A stretch of 64,000 nucleotides of DNA, from contig JAIXMF010000002.1 of NCBI GenBank assembly GCA_025201365.1, positions 1,364,001 through 1,428,000 on the forward strand, read 5' to 3'. The DNA comes from Syncephalis plumigaleata. Its lineage: Eukaryota; Zoopagomycota; Zoopagomycetes; Zoopagales; Piptocephalidaceae. The notes under the pieces were generated by a model. The model saw only the letters and a program-made list of their open reading frames with translations, searched no databases and was not told the DNA's origin. The position numbers and the translations under genes were made by a program. This document shows, piece after piece, positions 30,258 through 42,725 of the stretch. The stretch's first letter is position 1, and each line of letters begins with the position of its first letter.

Positions 30258-32201
30258 TTAAGCATTACAACCTTGCGGTAGCTTTGTGCTTGCCACAACG
30301 ATATCGGCTGCTTTAGCATCCTCGCCGAGACCTCGCTTAGCGAATGCCTTCCAAATTTCACAGCGATGCTTGCCACCGGTCAGCATTTGCTCCGCTTGCA
30401 GTATGGAATCACGCGCGTTGATAAAATTGGGCCGACAAACTTGCAACTTTAATGCATCGACCACAATCTTCAACGCAAGCGTGTTGCCCTTGGTGATATC
30501 GGCCGAGTAGCGATCCTCGTTGAAGCCTAGCTTCGTCACGAGATTCCAATACATCTCGTATAGCATTACCGCCCATACTTCGCCCGTCTTGTGGGACTCT
30601 AACCATTCGGGCTCGAGTAGGCGAGCAAAATCGAGCGGATTGACTTTCATGTCAATGGCATACGGATAAGTACGAATATTCCGACCGATAACGTATTTGC
30701 CCATTTCCACTTGCTTCGCCGGTGTATCGGTCTTTCTCATCTCAAGCCAATACGCGAAGAAATCGCTCCAGCCCTCGCCCATACCGGCGGACTGGCCCTC
30801 TGCCAAACAATCGGAATTATCGGGACCGCCCGTCAATCGGATACTAATGCCATGGCCATACTCGTGCGATACGATATCATTCTCGAGATCACCGTCGCGC
30901 GATGGATTAGTGGCCGTAAAGGCGAACATACGCATTTGCGGTCGTTCGCCATCGGGTGGCGCTTCAAAATCGGCATTATCCGTGCCGTCGCCGTCGATAG
31001 CGTTCGCCTTCACCGCGTCACCACCGCGCCCGCCCTTGCCCCAGTTGTTCTCTTGGAAGTTGCCTGTAGCCTCGGTAAATCCATAACGATAAAATATATC
31101 ATGCATGATATTATTCACATAGAACAGATTGGTAATTGACGCGTTTATACTGTTGACGGGTGCTTTCGACGCATCATGCGGGAAATCGAACACAAGATCG
31201 TTGCCACCGTCGGGCCTTGTCTTGTTCTCCCAGTTAGCGTCGCCGTTGAGATTCTCCTGGGCGTAGACATTATTTCCTATGGTAGTGGTGAATTTCTTGT
31301 TGCCTTGATCGTGCCAGCCAGCTGGTGATGCGAGCTTATCGTCGGGATTGCTCACTAGTTCGCGTGGCGTATCCGCGGGATTATTGTTGCCAATCTTGAC
31401 TACGCGATAAGTGGCGCTCACTACCCAGTCGACGAGTGAGATGATTCGTTCACCGTTAGCCAATACATATACGTGGAAATAGTTGCGTGGCATGTGCACC
31501 TTGAACTCCCAGGCCGATTCGAGTTTCCCTTCGTTATTTTGAATAAGCGCACGAGTAGCTTGTACGTCGCGATCGGCAAACGGAACATTCTTGATCAGGT
31601 ATTTTTGTTGTGCACCCGACGCATTCACGTTGTCGGGTACTACGCTGACCTTCTCGGATGCCAATGCCTGGTTGATATGTGCGGCAAATATGGCAAGTGC
31701 CTCCTTGGGTCCGACAGTCTTTTCGGCCTGTTGGCCATTCCAGGCGTCAGCACGTCGACGTAACTTCTGCTGGACACCCTTGAAGAAACTATCGCCATAC
31801 GCCATGACCTGACCTTCCTTGCTCACGTGTACATCAACATCGCCGTTGGCCACCTCGAATCCACCGATCACTTGCTTGCAGTAAATGTGCGTGACACCAG
31901 TGACTTGCGTAATATGTTGGCTGCGCACGACAATCTCATCGGCTTGAATCTTAAGTCGAGACGTAAGGAATTCGATGGCCACCTTCACCGGATCAATTGG
32001 ATGATTCGAGTCGGGTGGACTAAAATGCTGCAGTAGCGGCGATTTAAGTCGAACCTCGGACCGAGTGGTTGGTCGCGGGCTGAAAGTAGCGACATTGACG
32101 CGCTTATTACCAAATTTCGATAATGCGTAGGTCGAGGGAAGAGCACTAATAATCGAGGATAGACATACCAGTTGATAAATGGTAATGCTGGTAAGACGCA
32201 T
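30258..32201 (-). CDS. Fungalysin metallopeptidase (M36)
   Basis: Secreted zinc endopeptidase that degrades extracellular protein. A single exon from the Met at 32201 gives 647 residues, the usual length; an open frame continues upstream but this Met starts a clear signal peptide (M-R-L-T-S-I-T-I-Y-Q-L-V-C-L-S-S). An FTP-type propeptide follows (about 50-200). The catalytic domain carries H-E-Y-G-H at 446-450 and the third ligand region G-M-G-E-G-W-S-D-F, with a D-C-L-A-E-G-Q-S-A region between. All zinc ligands are present, so it should be active after propeptide removal. M36 genes are often expanded in animal-, dung- and fungus-associated lineages. The absence of introns, unlike its neighbours, is notable. 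Confidence 0.96.
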   Translation of the reverse strand: MRLTSITIYQLVCLSSIISALPSTYALSKFGNKRVNVATFSPRPTTRSEVRLKSPLLQHFSPPDSNHPIDPVKVAIEFLTSRLKIQADEIVVRSQHITQVTGVTHIYCKQVIGGFEVANGDVDVHVSKEGQVMAYGDSFFKGVQQKLRRRADAWNGQQAEKTVGPKEALAIFAAHINQALASEKVSVVPDNVNASGAQQKYLIKNVPFADRDVQATRALIQNNEGKLESAWEFKVHMPRNYFHVYVLANGERIISLVDWVVSATYRVVKIGNNNPADTPRELVSNPDDKLASPAGWHDQGNKKFTTTIGNNVYAQENLNGDANWENKTRPDGGNDLVFDFPHDASKAPVNSINASITNLFYVNNIMHDIFYRYGFTEATGNFQENNWGKGGRGGDAVKANAIDGDGTDNADFEAPPDGERPQMRMFAFTATNPSRDGDLENDIVSHEYGHGISIRLTGGPDNSDCLAEGQSAGMGEGWSDFFAYWLEMRKTDTPAKQVEMGKYVIGRNIRTYPYAIDMKVNPLDFARLLEPEWLESHKTGEVWAVMLYEMYWNLVTKLGFNEDRYSADITKGNTLALKIVVDALKLQVCRPNFINARDSILQAEQMLTGGKHRCEIWKAFAKRGLGEDAKAADIVVASTKLPQGCNA

Positions 32202-33228
32202 ATCAAAATCAATAAGATATGGATTGTTAAATGTTTGAGGGAAATGATCGTAAAGATAACTGAATAACTGAATAAATATCAATGGTAAAGAAACACACAC
32301 ACACACACAATAAGATGATTAACGAGACTATCAACAGCAAATGAATAGGTTAGATCAATAGATGAGAAAGGATGAGAAGAGTACGTGACGACAATAATGA
32401 AAACAAGAAGAAAATAAAACGTAAGAAAGTGCGTAACGAAGCGTAAAGATGAATAACTAACTAACTAATTGACTAATAGATGAATAGATCGACTAATGGA
32501 GACTAGCGAATAATGATGATGACGATGACGGAAATGATGGAAATGAAGTGATACTGATGGAGATGAAAAGTCGACTTTAATGATGTTTATTAAATCATAT
32601 ACGATGTACTAGTGAATCTAGGACTCTTTTATATCCCGTAGTAATAGTCCGACGAACACTGACTATTCCTTCTTAGTACGCCTCATCTATTTACTAGATG
32701 GAAGCACGACACGTGCTATACTAGAGATGGTGCACGAATTACAATCAAATAATGTCGAAACAATCAGCAGTAGTGTTAGCCTGTGTTTGTCACGCGGCAT
32801 GTACCACACACGAGTAGATGAGGCGGCATACTAGTAGGGGAATAAGCAGCGAGAGGGTACGAATTCTACGAATAATAAAGTGGATGGCAGGTGTTATTGC
32901 ATCTTATTCATTGGCATGGACTACGCGGCATTATCATGATATCATTGGGTACACAGAGAAAGGAATCACAAGACGAAAAGTCGCCTACAATGGTAAAACG
33001 ACAGGCCTTGCTTTTAATGCCTCGTGGCAAGTTAGCCCTCATTAAGATTATTATGCTAATGATCACATTTAATACGTTTATCCGTTTAACGAAGTAGTAT
33101 TCATAGTCATGTGATGGGACGCCTAATGTCGCCATTAAATGAATGATGTCATCATCTTTGTATAACACACGTTGCAGGTAACAATGATATTTGATTAGAT
33201 TGATGGGCTTTATTCCATTATACTCTTG
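32202..33228. other. Intergenic, about 1 kb without a gene
   Basis: Holds the fungalysin promoter and the 3' side of the F-box-like gene. A short CA repeat lies at about 32290-32308. Short open frames at 32818-33168 have no recognisable features. Confidence 0.5.
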
Positions 33229-34746
33229 CTAATTATTTGCTAATGTCGTAAAATCAAAAATAATCGATTCCGTTATCGTATACTGATGAAATAAGAAAAA
33301 TGTAGGATATACGTAGTAGGCGCCCTGATCTTTATCGAGGCAGTTAATTCCATTGTTTGTCGGTTTGCCATTGCTAATGTCAATGATAGGAAAGTAGTTA
33401 TAATGCGAGAAAAGGCATAATGATCCGATAATGGGATGGATTCGCGAACAAGAGCTGAAATTAAATGAACGCATGACATTGCCGCTAATCAAATCAACAA
33501 TCTTGTAGGAGCCATGCACTTGAACGACGGCACTAGTTCGATTTAGACGAAATACCGAGTAAACTTGCTTAAAACTACATATTGGCTGTTGCGGCTCATC
33601 CGTCGCCTTAATGGAATAAATAGATATAATGGGCTTCTTATAGGAACGTCTACTGGTCGCGTATATGTAACCCGTATCCAATGAAGTTATTTGTAAATGG
33701 TCTATAGGTTGCGGTAGTTGTAACTGACTACAAATCGTGGTGTGTGATTCTAAATTACCACTGAGCAACAATCGAGAACACACTAGCTCCCATGTTACGA
33801 TATTGCTTGTCGTGTCGTTATTATAATTAAGGAACGTTATACTGTGCTGATCGCTACACACAATGAAACTGGACGATCGAATCGTGCCAGCCAAGCTGTA
33901 CTCCTGCCCCGTTGCCATGTTCATTAGCCATATTTCGGAAGGATCGTCGTAAAGGAAGAAGACCGCCCATCTTCCCGATGATTTAATCGTGTAGGATTCT
34001 TGATCGAATTGGAACGAAAACTTGATACTAATCCATACTTGATCGCTATAAGTTGGTCCGGCATAGTAACCATCCTTATATTCAACCAGTTTGTAATATT
34101 CATTCGCCACCACGACATTAAGCCAATAGTTGACACCAGGTCGAGGTGTAGGCAATTGATTCGACGTAAGGAATGGACATGACACAATACTCGATCCTAC
34201 AGGAGGTGCCGATTCGATGTTCATCGGTAACTCCGATGGACGAAGACACACCATAGTTGATCCACAACTATGAATACCACTAACAAAGATGGCGGCAGCG
34301 TTTATAGGCCAGCAACATTCTAGATTCGTACCATCGGCACCGATGCTATACTCCTCATAACATTCACGCTGATTGTTTAATCCACGCCAGTTAGTCTCTA
34401 GATGTCGGCGATAATGATAAGCCAAATACCAGTTGATATTCGAATCATTCCTGTAGCCGTTAACGGCATCACTAGGCCAATCCACCACCGTGTCAATTGG
34501 CCATTGATTTGTTTCTCGCCATAATTTGTTACGATACCAGAGTAGAAAGCCTAGTTCCGTTTTAACATAACGCCAATGAAATCGATGTCCGTACAATCCA
34601 CGCCAATACTCGTTGAATGGTGTGATCTTCGTTCGTACACCGTGATTTACTCGTGCCAATTCAGCAATCGTGTCATCATCTAACAACAATAATAGCTTGC
34701 TTATAATGCAATAGGTCAATGATGATTCAAATCGAGAAACGTTCAT
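33229..34746 (-). CDS. F-box-like protein, family member 1
   Basis: Single-exon gene. Starting at the Met at 34746 gives 505 residues, matching the 507 of its paralogue at 43573, so this start is preferred over 34806. The N-terminal 50 residues resemble an F-box three-helix unit (leucine-rich, L-L-L-L-L-D-D-D-T-I-A-E-L), followed by the family signature Y-W-R-G-L-Y-G-H-R-F-H-W-R-Y-V, then F-L-L-W-Y-R-N-K-L-W and N-I-N-W-Y-L-A-Y-H-Y-R-R. The rest is aromatic- and beta-rich, possibly a propeller-like substrate-binding part. F-box proteins recruit targets to SCF ubiquitin ligases; that role here is inference. It shares this layout with 43573-45096 and 63922-62334. Confidence 0.7.
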   Translation of the reverse strand: MNVSRFESSLTYCIISKLLLLLDDDTIAELARVNHGVRTKITPFNEYWRGLYGHRFHWRYVKTELGFLLWYRNKLWRETNQWPIDTVVDWPSDAVNGYRNDSNINWYLAYHYRRHLETNWRGLNNQRECYEEYSIGADGTNLECCWPINAAAIFVSGIHSCGSTMVCLRPSELPMNIESAPPVGSSIVSCPFLTSNQLPTPRPGVNYWLNVVVANEYYKLVEYKDGYYAGPTYSDQVWISIKFSFQFDQESYTIKSSGRWAVFFLYDDPSEIWLMNMATGQEYSLAGTIRSSSFIVCSDQHSITFLNYNNDTTSNIVTWELVCSRLLLSGNLESHTTICSQLQLPQPIDHLQITSLDTGYIYATSRRSYKKPIISIYSIKATDEPQQPICSFKQVYSVFRLNRTSAVVQVHGSYKIVDLISGNVMRSFNFSSCSRIHPIIGSLCLFSHYNYFPIIDISNGKPTNNGINCLDKDQGAYYVYPTFFLFHQYTITESIIFDFTTLANN

Positions 34747-35051
34747 TTTGATGGAAAACGAAATAACAAATAGTGAGCGTGTATTTGTGCTCGTTTCATC
34801 AAGCATAACGCGTATTTTTATTTCTTTTCGATAAAATAAACATGTAAATATGACGCATAAAATGTCGCGACGTGCATCATGACTCAGTACTGAAGAAGTG
34901 TCAACAACGACACTATAACATCTGGTCTAACTCGTTATTGTATTACCGTATATAGTTAAAGGAATAATAGCAATAATGATGATGATAATTTTGACCATGT
35001 ATAGCTCTTTGTCCCTTTTTCTTCTTCTTCTCGTCACTATTCTCTACAGCA
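34747..35051. promoter_or_regulatory. Divergent promoter, F-box-like gene / P-loop kinase
   Basis: 304 bp between divergent start codons. A pyrimidine-rich stretch (TTTTTCTTCTTCTTCTCG) sits just upstream of the kinase start. No TATA box was identified with confidence. Confidence 0.5.
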
Positions 35052-35951
35052 ATGACCAATACTATTACTACACTGCAACAGCTGGTTAATGAACTGGTGG
35101 AAGTTACCGGTAATCTACCGCAGAATAAACGCTATATTCTAGGAATAGCGGGAGTACCGGGTTCCGGCAAGACATGGCTAGCTCAACATTTAGTCAATGC
35201 AATCAACGAGGAATTCAATACAACCATAGCTGTTGCCCTTTCCATGGATGGTTTCCATTTGACTAAAGAGCAATTACGAGCCATGCCAGTAAGTAGTTGC
35301 AACTAAACTGATTATAGTCTACTTACTATGCATATATGTATATATGTATAGGATCCAGAAATGGCATTTTGTCGAAGAGGATCTGCCTGGACATTTGATG
35401 CAAATGGTAATGACTACTGCAGCATATTAGATTAGTTTTAATTTATTCAACAAAGATAATAGGGTTTGCAATGGCAGTTGAACTACTAACTAGCACACCA
35501 ATAGACAAGCAGCTGACTTGGCCAAGCTTTGATCATGCTATTGGTGACCCCATACCTGATGACATTACAATTCAGTCATCGTAAGTGTATACTAGATGAT
35601 GCCGTCCTTAAATCAATCAGTGACTAATGATGATCGCTTAGACAACGCATTATCATAATTGAAGGCTTGTATCTTGCGCTTGATGAACTGCCATGGTCAC
35701 AAGTTCCTTACGATAATCTCTGGCTGATACGACTCCCCGATTGTCAGATTGCTTATGATCGATTGATACGCCGTCATCAAGAAGCAGGATTAGCAAAGAA
35801 TGCTGAACAGGCTCAACAACGAATAGAGCAAAATGATCAGCTTAATGCACAGCACGTACTTTCATCGTATCGTAAGGGAACACGTATCATTGAATTGCCC
35901 ACTATTACTACTACTACTACCACCAGTGATGATTCCTCATTATCACATTAA
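35052..35951 (+). CDS. P-loop small-molecule kinase (Yfh7/uridine-kinase-like)
   Basis: Four exons (35052-35288, 35352-35406, 35463-35580, 35642-35951) with agreeing phases give 239 residues. The Walker A motif is G34-V-P-G-S-G-K-T. Family motifs D-G-F-H, F-C-R-R-G-S-A-W-T-F-D, F-D-H-A-I-G-D-P and I-E-G-L-Y-L place it in the phosphoribulokinase/uridine kinase superfamily, closest by motif to yeast Yfh7, an ATP-dependent kinase whose physiological substrate is not settled. The length is shorter than Yfh7 but similar to bacterial and fission-yeast homologues. The C-terminus ends in a Thr-rich tail. No targeting signal is evident. Confidence 0.85.
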
Positions 35952-36134
35952 ATATTGTATTATTATTATTATTAGTCAAAATGGTATATTACATTGCATA
36001 GACGATCAGTTCACAATCTTATTAATTTATTATAATATTAATCAGGAATATAATGGATACGAGATGAATAAATAGTATTTTGTATTAGAATGAATAGGAA
36101 ATAAAGAAAACATTAATGTATTATTAGTGAGTGA

Positions 36135-37868
36135 TTACAAATAACCTAAATGGGTTATTGCGCGTTTACGTGCAAATCGACGGATTAACCATGTCATTCG
36201 AGTTACCACTATGAGGTAGCCTAGCAGTACAATGAGCCACACCCATGGTAAGAGTGGTGAGGCGTCGGCTGGTGGCCAACCATCCATGATGGCAGCACGC
36301 CAGGTGGTCGTCCACCAATGACGAAAGGTAGCCGCTTCCAACGGTCCTACAACACCGCCAATTTCAACCGGTGATACTGCATACATCATGGCCGCACCTA
36401 ATGTCCATGAGAATGGTATGCCATTAGCATTATCTAATGATTGAAAGTGCGAGTGTGTACTGGATATTGTTGTTGTTGTTGTTGTACGTGGTACACCAAA
36501 TCCCTCATGAAGAATGTTGGACAACCAGGCCGCTTTAAAACATTGCTCGTGTAGTCGCTTCCTATTCACACTGGATGGAAAACGACCTGCTTCGTGTTCC
36601 GCCACTATTTGATCCCAGCTCATTTGGCAGTAACGATGAGCGGCTTGTTTAAACGTACTCGCGTCGTAATCACCACCCAAGCCTAATATATCGTGCATGG
36701 AATACCACCAGTCGCTCACACCTACGAAGCGATGCACTTGGTAGTCGATTTCCGGTGTGTGCACGCCATTGAATAAGCATGGTTTCTCGGGACATTCCGC
36801 CGTCTTGTTAAGTAATGGCATTGTATGCTCGAGACATTTATCGAATGAACCACCGCCTGTTATGCGTGTTCCATCCAGTAGCATATCCTCGGCACCAAGT
36901 GGTAAACAATAATCGATAACATCCCGGAATGATGCGCTACTATTTGATTGCTTAACTTGTAACTCCAACTGTTTAAGATGTCGTTGTCGTGCTTGATTCG
37001 TACCAAATCCAAGGAACGTTGTCACGAAAACATCATGACGTGCCACACTACCATCCAATCGACGTAAGCGCACCTCTGTCATATCGTGTCGATGTTCATC
37101 GGCTACATGTACACTCGGTTCGAACACTAATTGTGTACTGGCACCGCCCATATCGGAAAACCCAAAGGTACGTCCCTTTCTGACTGGTTTCTCGTCGGAT
37201 GGCCGCGTGCCAGATATAAATGTATCCGGCCATAGTTGATCCTCGAATTCAATACGATTACTTGGCAGTGCTTTCTCGAATCCATCCAATAAATAATTGA
37301 CGGTAACCCAGCCGTAAACACCCTCCATCTCGCCCGATATCACTTTAATTTGTTTATGACAGTTATCGACACTAAACGGACTACTCGCTCGTATATAATC
37401 GCATGCTGCTGTTAACACCTCCGTTTGTTGTTTCATCGGCACAAGTCGCATACCAGCTGTGGCCAACAAGTACACCTGTGTTTGTGCCCATGCATCCGAT
37501 GGAATGACACTCTTTGCAAAGTCGATAAGCGGTATCATATGTTGATGTACTAGTTCTGCTTTATCGGCAAACGTGGATAGACCTAGTGGGAATCATCATA
37601 ACATTAGTCTACTACTAGTTATTACTAATATTAACAAACCTGGTTCTTGTTTAAGTTGCCAGCCAAAACCATGACCATTCCCGAGTTCTACCACGGGTAA
37701 ACGTGTCCACTCGTCGGTTGTTAATAGACTACGTTGTAATTCGGGTGACTTCCAGCTGTAAACGTGCACGCGTGACCCGCTACTACCTGCGTCAATGACA
37801 ATGACATATTCTCGCGATTCATTTATCATAGAACCATTTTGTAAATAATAAGTGTCCATTGTAGTCAT
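36135..37868 (-). CDS. YND1: Golgi apyrase (GDA1/CD39 family, Ynd1-type)
   Basis: Hydrolyses nucleoside di- and triphosphates in the Golgi lumen, supporting nucleotide-sugar exchange for glycosylation. Two exons (37868-37640, 37582-36135) give 558 residues. The apyrase conserved regions are present in order: V-I-D-A-G-S-S-G-S-R-V, L-L-A-T-A-G-M-R, G-E-M-E-G-V-Y-G-W-V and S-D-M-G-G-A-S-T-Q-L-V-F. The N-terminus has no signal anchor. The C-terminus has one transmembrane segment (about 515-535, V-W-L-I-V-L-L-G-Y-L-I-V-V) followed by a short Arg/Lys tail, which is the Ynd1 topology and not the N-terminally anchored Gda1 one. A GTT microsatellite lies within the second exon (about 36467-36483) and encodes a Thr run. 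Confidence 0.93.
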
Positions 37869-38243
37869 AGAAGATTACGAACTAATAATTGTTGTTGTTT
37901 GTCGAGAATAAAGACGAAAAGGAAATAATCGGACTTTACACGACTTTCCAACCGATTAGCGCATTTAGCCTGTAACTTTTGCAGTTTAATAATAAATAAT
38001 CTATTCAATTGCTAGCACCATTAGCACCATAGAAATGCTAATTGACACAGCACGATAATAATAATAATAATTCAGTATTCAGTAATGGATCATTTATTGA
38101 TAGCGATAACTATCATCATCAATTCTATAAGGTAGATGATACAAGTGTACTAGTATAGTTGGATATTGCCATGTCATGTACTTACAAGTAGCAATAAACT
38201 AGTATGATAGATAAGTTATGATAATACTGCTTACGATTAGTTG
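37869..38243. other. Intergenic spacer
   Basis: Apyrase promoter region. At 38097-38133 it carries the inverted match to the 37-bp stretch at 14756-14792. No gene was seen. Confidence 0.5.
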
Positions 38244-38930
38244 CATAGAAGTAGCAACGAGTGAACTAATAGAATACACGATAAGCAATGTAATAAACAA
38301 GTAGTAGTTAGTAGAATGACTGACTTGTCACGAATGAGCAAGGAATGAGCAAGGAAGGGTGCATGAACACGTATGTCAGTTTATTTGAAGAAGCAGTATA
38401 TGCTTGTAGGTAGATAGAGTATGTAGATGGCAGTAAACAAGTAAAATACAAATAAAAGCATGACGTAAGGGTGGCATACAAATAGATTACGGAAAAGAGC
38501 GGTAAAAGTAAAAGGCGCATACTACAACGAGAGCAGTGAACGCTTAAACATTGATAAATAAGCAGGACAGTGATAGAAAACAAAGGATTAGAACGAATAA
38601 TAAACAAGGCTTATTGGTATAGTAATAATAACGACAAGTGAGCGTATAGATAGTTTAGAGCAAGAGGAAAACAAAGAGATAAATAAACGGCATAGAAATA
38701 GTATGGCAGAATAGCTGCTATAGGGAGTGTGTATGCTAAAGTGAAAGATGGAGTAAGTGAAATGCGAATGACACGAAGAAGACGCGTATTACTGAGAAAG
38801 GAAAAGGAATAACTAGCATATAGTTAAGAGGAAGTAGACGTGTGTTGTTTACTGACAAGTGGAATGTAGTTGACACAAAGAAGGCACTTACTGTTTAGTG
38901 GTAAGAGAAATGACAGGGAAATGAGATTGG
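38244..38930. repeat. Interspersed repeat R, copy 3
   Basis: About 690 bp matching 29454-30135 in the same orientation at high identity. It lies alone here, without a synthetase fragment, which makes it an independent repeat. The following 150 bp up to 39083 are AT-rich and hold the 3' end of the ARM/BTB gene. Confidence 0.88.
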
Positions 38931-39083
38931 CACGAATAAGCCAGTATTTGAAAGAAGTCAACGACAAGTGGAAGGTAGTCAATACTAAGAATATGTGTAT
39001 TGTTTAATGACAAGTAGATTGTAGTTAATATGCTATTAGTATTATTGCAAACAAACATGATTAGTTAGTATACATTAGAAACG

Positions 39084-40844
39084 CTAATTAAATCCTTGAG
39101 GTGATGTCCATAAAGAAGATGCTGCTCTTGTCGATGCTATACGAACAAGCCATTTCAGATGATCGTTTAGATCAGTTATATGCTCGTCGATATCTGTCTC
39201 GACATCGACATCGTACAATATTGCATCGATACCACACCAATGACGTAGCATGTCTGCTAAACCGCTACGAGGTGTGTGCAGCCATAAATAGCGCAAGGCA
39301 ACACTTCGAGCACTATGCCATAGACGTGCATGTGGTGACTCGTCAAAATGTCGATAGTCATTGGTAATGCTAATAATAGCCAATGCCGCATCTTCACAAC
39401 GATGATCCATTAGCATATTCATTAGTTCGTTAATACACTCATATTCTAGAATGCCCAGATCAGTCTTGTGAGCAAGTAGCATCGTTTGTATTAGGGTATC
39501 GGCACTTTGTGGTTCATGCCAAATAATATCGAGTACATCTTGCAAATTGGGATTGTCGTAGATAGCCTCTACGTAGTGTACGAGTGTCGATGCGGCTACA
39601 AATGATTCATGCGACCAGTCTACTTGCTTCCGTTGGCTTTCAACGAAATCACTATCGAAGAGAGCGGTGAAATACGGACTGGCCTTGACGAGCTTGTCAC
39701 GCTGTGCGGTAATGACATTGGAACCATCGTCCGTCCGGAATAGTACACGATCGGTTGGATCCACGTTACTTTGCAAGTTAACCGAATCGTCATCCAAGCA
39801 TCGTTCTAGATATCGTTTACGATACTCGTCATAGTTCTGTTGTCGTTCATCGGATGTCAGTTGATTCGATTGCTTTAACACGCTCATCGGTATTAGTGCT
39901 GCAAGTGCCATGCCAAACCATTGAAATACGAGTAGCACTAGCATTTGATAGTGTTGATTACGCTCCACGCTAGTGACTATTAGCAACTCGTGCGTGATGT
40001 ACTCTAATAGTGACACACGAATACGTTTGTCTTTGCGCTTAGCGTTAATGAGTGGCGTCAATAAAATCGATGGCCACTCGGAGGGCAATGAATATATGAA
40101 TAGTGCCATATACGCTGATATCTCGTGCCGTTTCTGTAATGCTTGACAAATGGTGTCGTTTTGTAGTTCCACGATTAGCGTTTGCTTCTGTTGTAACTGC
40201 AGTTCCTCACACGTGACATCCTCGTCATTGCCTAGCGGTGTCAACACGCCACGAATCATGTGTAGGAATAAATGACGACCGAATATGACATTGACAAACT
40301 GTTCATCTCGTAAGAATAAAAGATACAACTGCTGCAGTGGTAATGCCCATTTAAACGATCTCCCTTGCTTCCATTGTATCTCTGTTGTATTGCACAGCTC
40401 GACTAGATAGCTCGAGTGTTGTAGGAACAAGTGTCGCGAATACTTGTCGCTCATCCAGCTATGAAGTGCTAATAGTGATAAATATCTTATTTGATCAATG
40501 TCGCCGTATAATGAACATCGCTGATTATCCGAGAATGTATTAGCATCAAGCGGTAGTTTCGATAGCCAATGGAAAAAGAGCCACACGAATAATGCCAATA
40601 TAGAGAGAGGTTCATGAGGTTGAGCAGTCGATCCTGTCGGTATACCAATGACACTTGGCCATTGACACATTCTCCTCTCCTCTAGCTGGTATCGCGAACG
40701 ATGTTGTTCATTCTCGATGAATTCCGCTGCACTTTCGAATAGACAAAGCTCCCCACTCCAATCCGGGTCACGTACTTGTTTGGGAAGTGTCGTTAAAACA
40801 CATAAAAGTATACGATAAGGCATGTACTCCTGAAGATCAATCGA

Positions 40845-40875
<31 letters not shown>

Positions 40876-42725
40876 GTACATAGTTCCTTCTCTATTCGTT
40901 CGGCCGATATTACTACGGCAGCAACGAGCATACGCGTATGCTTCATTCGTAATAATGTCTTCTCGCCAAGTAGTTCAATCAGTTGAAGTAGTATGGACAA
41001 GGTATACCTGCCCTCCGGTGTAGTATAAGGCAGCCCGGTAATACCTATAAGCGAGAGTTGAAACAGACCATGCGATGCGAGTAACGTGGCATTATACTGT
41101 AAACCATGTAGGCATAATCGACAAACCCAGCTATCAAACGATTGTATCGAGTCTGGACGTTGTAACAATTTCTGTAATCGATGCATCGCATGCTGTATAA
41201 TATTGCCAACACCAATGTGGTGTTTAATTATACGCGATGCCCATTCATGTGATCCTTGCGTGATAATATGACCGGTAACCGACCATAGAGCAACGAGTAA
41301 TGCCGATAGATTAGTGCTGTCGCCATTACTATCCCTATTGACATCTAATAAATTATTTAATACTTTGCTGATTGTCGATAAAAGTTGCTCGCATCGTTGT
41401 TGATTGCCACTTATACCGGTGGTGTTCACTAATCCATTGACACATAGCAGGAATGAAACGAGAGACGGAATTGGATCATGAGGTTGATCCACGCTCATTG
41501 ACCCATTAGCGCTCCCATTGTCATGAGTATTGGGAACACGATTGAATGTCGGACAAATGGATAAAGCAGAATCAACCGAATGTAGTAGGATATCTATAAA
41601 TTGATTACGAGTTAAACTATCCAAACAACGCTGCTTATCGTCGTTTCTATCGTACAGTTTCCATACTGATGTTGCAGTAAGAAAGCATTGAATCAACTTG
41701 AACTGATTGGTATGATTAGTGGGCGAGGTACGTTCGAATAGCAATCGTTTGTGAATCCACCGCCACCATCGTTGTACATCGGTAATCCAGTTGAGCTCGT
41801 ACAATTCGCGAAATCTATTTGGTGAAATGGTGCATATCGCTACTAAAACGCGTAGTAATACTGAGGATAAATTACAAATGGTGATAGATGGCCATGGTAT
41901 ATTAGCATTCGATCCTGCTAAAGGAATAGTGTCGTATAGATATCGCCATGCCTTGTATATCGTATAGAATTGTTGATTGTCCAGTGAGACTACATCATCA
42001 TTATCATTGTCTGATGATGGCGATGCATTATTTAGTAATCGCATTAGTACCTTGGATGCCTGTGTCCACGCTTTATCAATCTCGGTGATGTTTTCCTTGC
42101 TTTGCAGTGATGTCGCAATCATTTGTGTAATTGCGCGTAATAATGTCGTGTTAAATGGAATGATTTTCATTTGTTCGATAGTCGACCATATTGCATGAAG
42201 AAAGCGCAGTGCATAGTATTTCGATCGTGTCGGCACCACGTCAAGTGTATCCAACATGCGAAAGAGTGTTTCACGATACAGAAAGGAATCTATAAAGTCG
42301 CCGTAGAACGGGATATCCACCTGTGTTTTACCGGTCTCTGCAAGGTAGCACGCTATCTTGTAGGTCCATTCAAGGTAGTCTACAGTCTCGGTGTTTAGCG
42401 TTGCAATCAATGTGTTCGCCATTAATTCGCTTGCTTTGTTGCAAATCGATCGGCCATCCTCCGTGTTGACAGTCAAGGGAGGTCGACGTGCCAATGATTC
42501 CAATAGAACACGTATCTGCTGGAAATACTTTAGCGCAAGTTCAGTATTACTATCCAGGGTCGATGTCAATTTGTCGAGAATATGACATAGTTGAGCTAAA
42601 CGACCACCTGTCTCTGTATTGGTAGACTTTGCTGTCTTGCGAGATTCCTCATTACGAAGTCGCTTTGCTAATGATGACCTTTCCTTGCCCGATAAAGTTG
42701 TGGAAATACTATTCATACGCTTCAT
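39084..42725 (-). CDS. Large helical-repeat protein with C-terminal BTB domain
   Basis: One uninterrupted exon. From the Met at 42725 it has 1213 residues (the frame opens further upstream; Met at 42716 is also possible). The first 950 or so residues are leucine-rich alpha-helical sequence of ARM/HEAT character without a sharply recognisable repeat. The last 240 hold a BTB/POZ domain beginning V-L-F-R-T-D-D-G-S with S-P-Y-F-T-A-L-F-D-S-D-F. ARM-like repeats plus a C-terminal BTB is the ARMC5 layout, a CUL3 substrate adaptor in animals. Orthology is not shown; adaptor function is inference. An intron-free 3.6 kb gene is unusual among the intron-rich neighbours. Confidence 0.75.

Noticed and set aside
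30286-32036. Plus-strand frames of 70-140 codons over the fungalysin gene
   Set aside because: Antisense shadows of a clear, complete M36 coding sequence.
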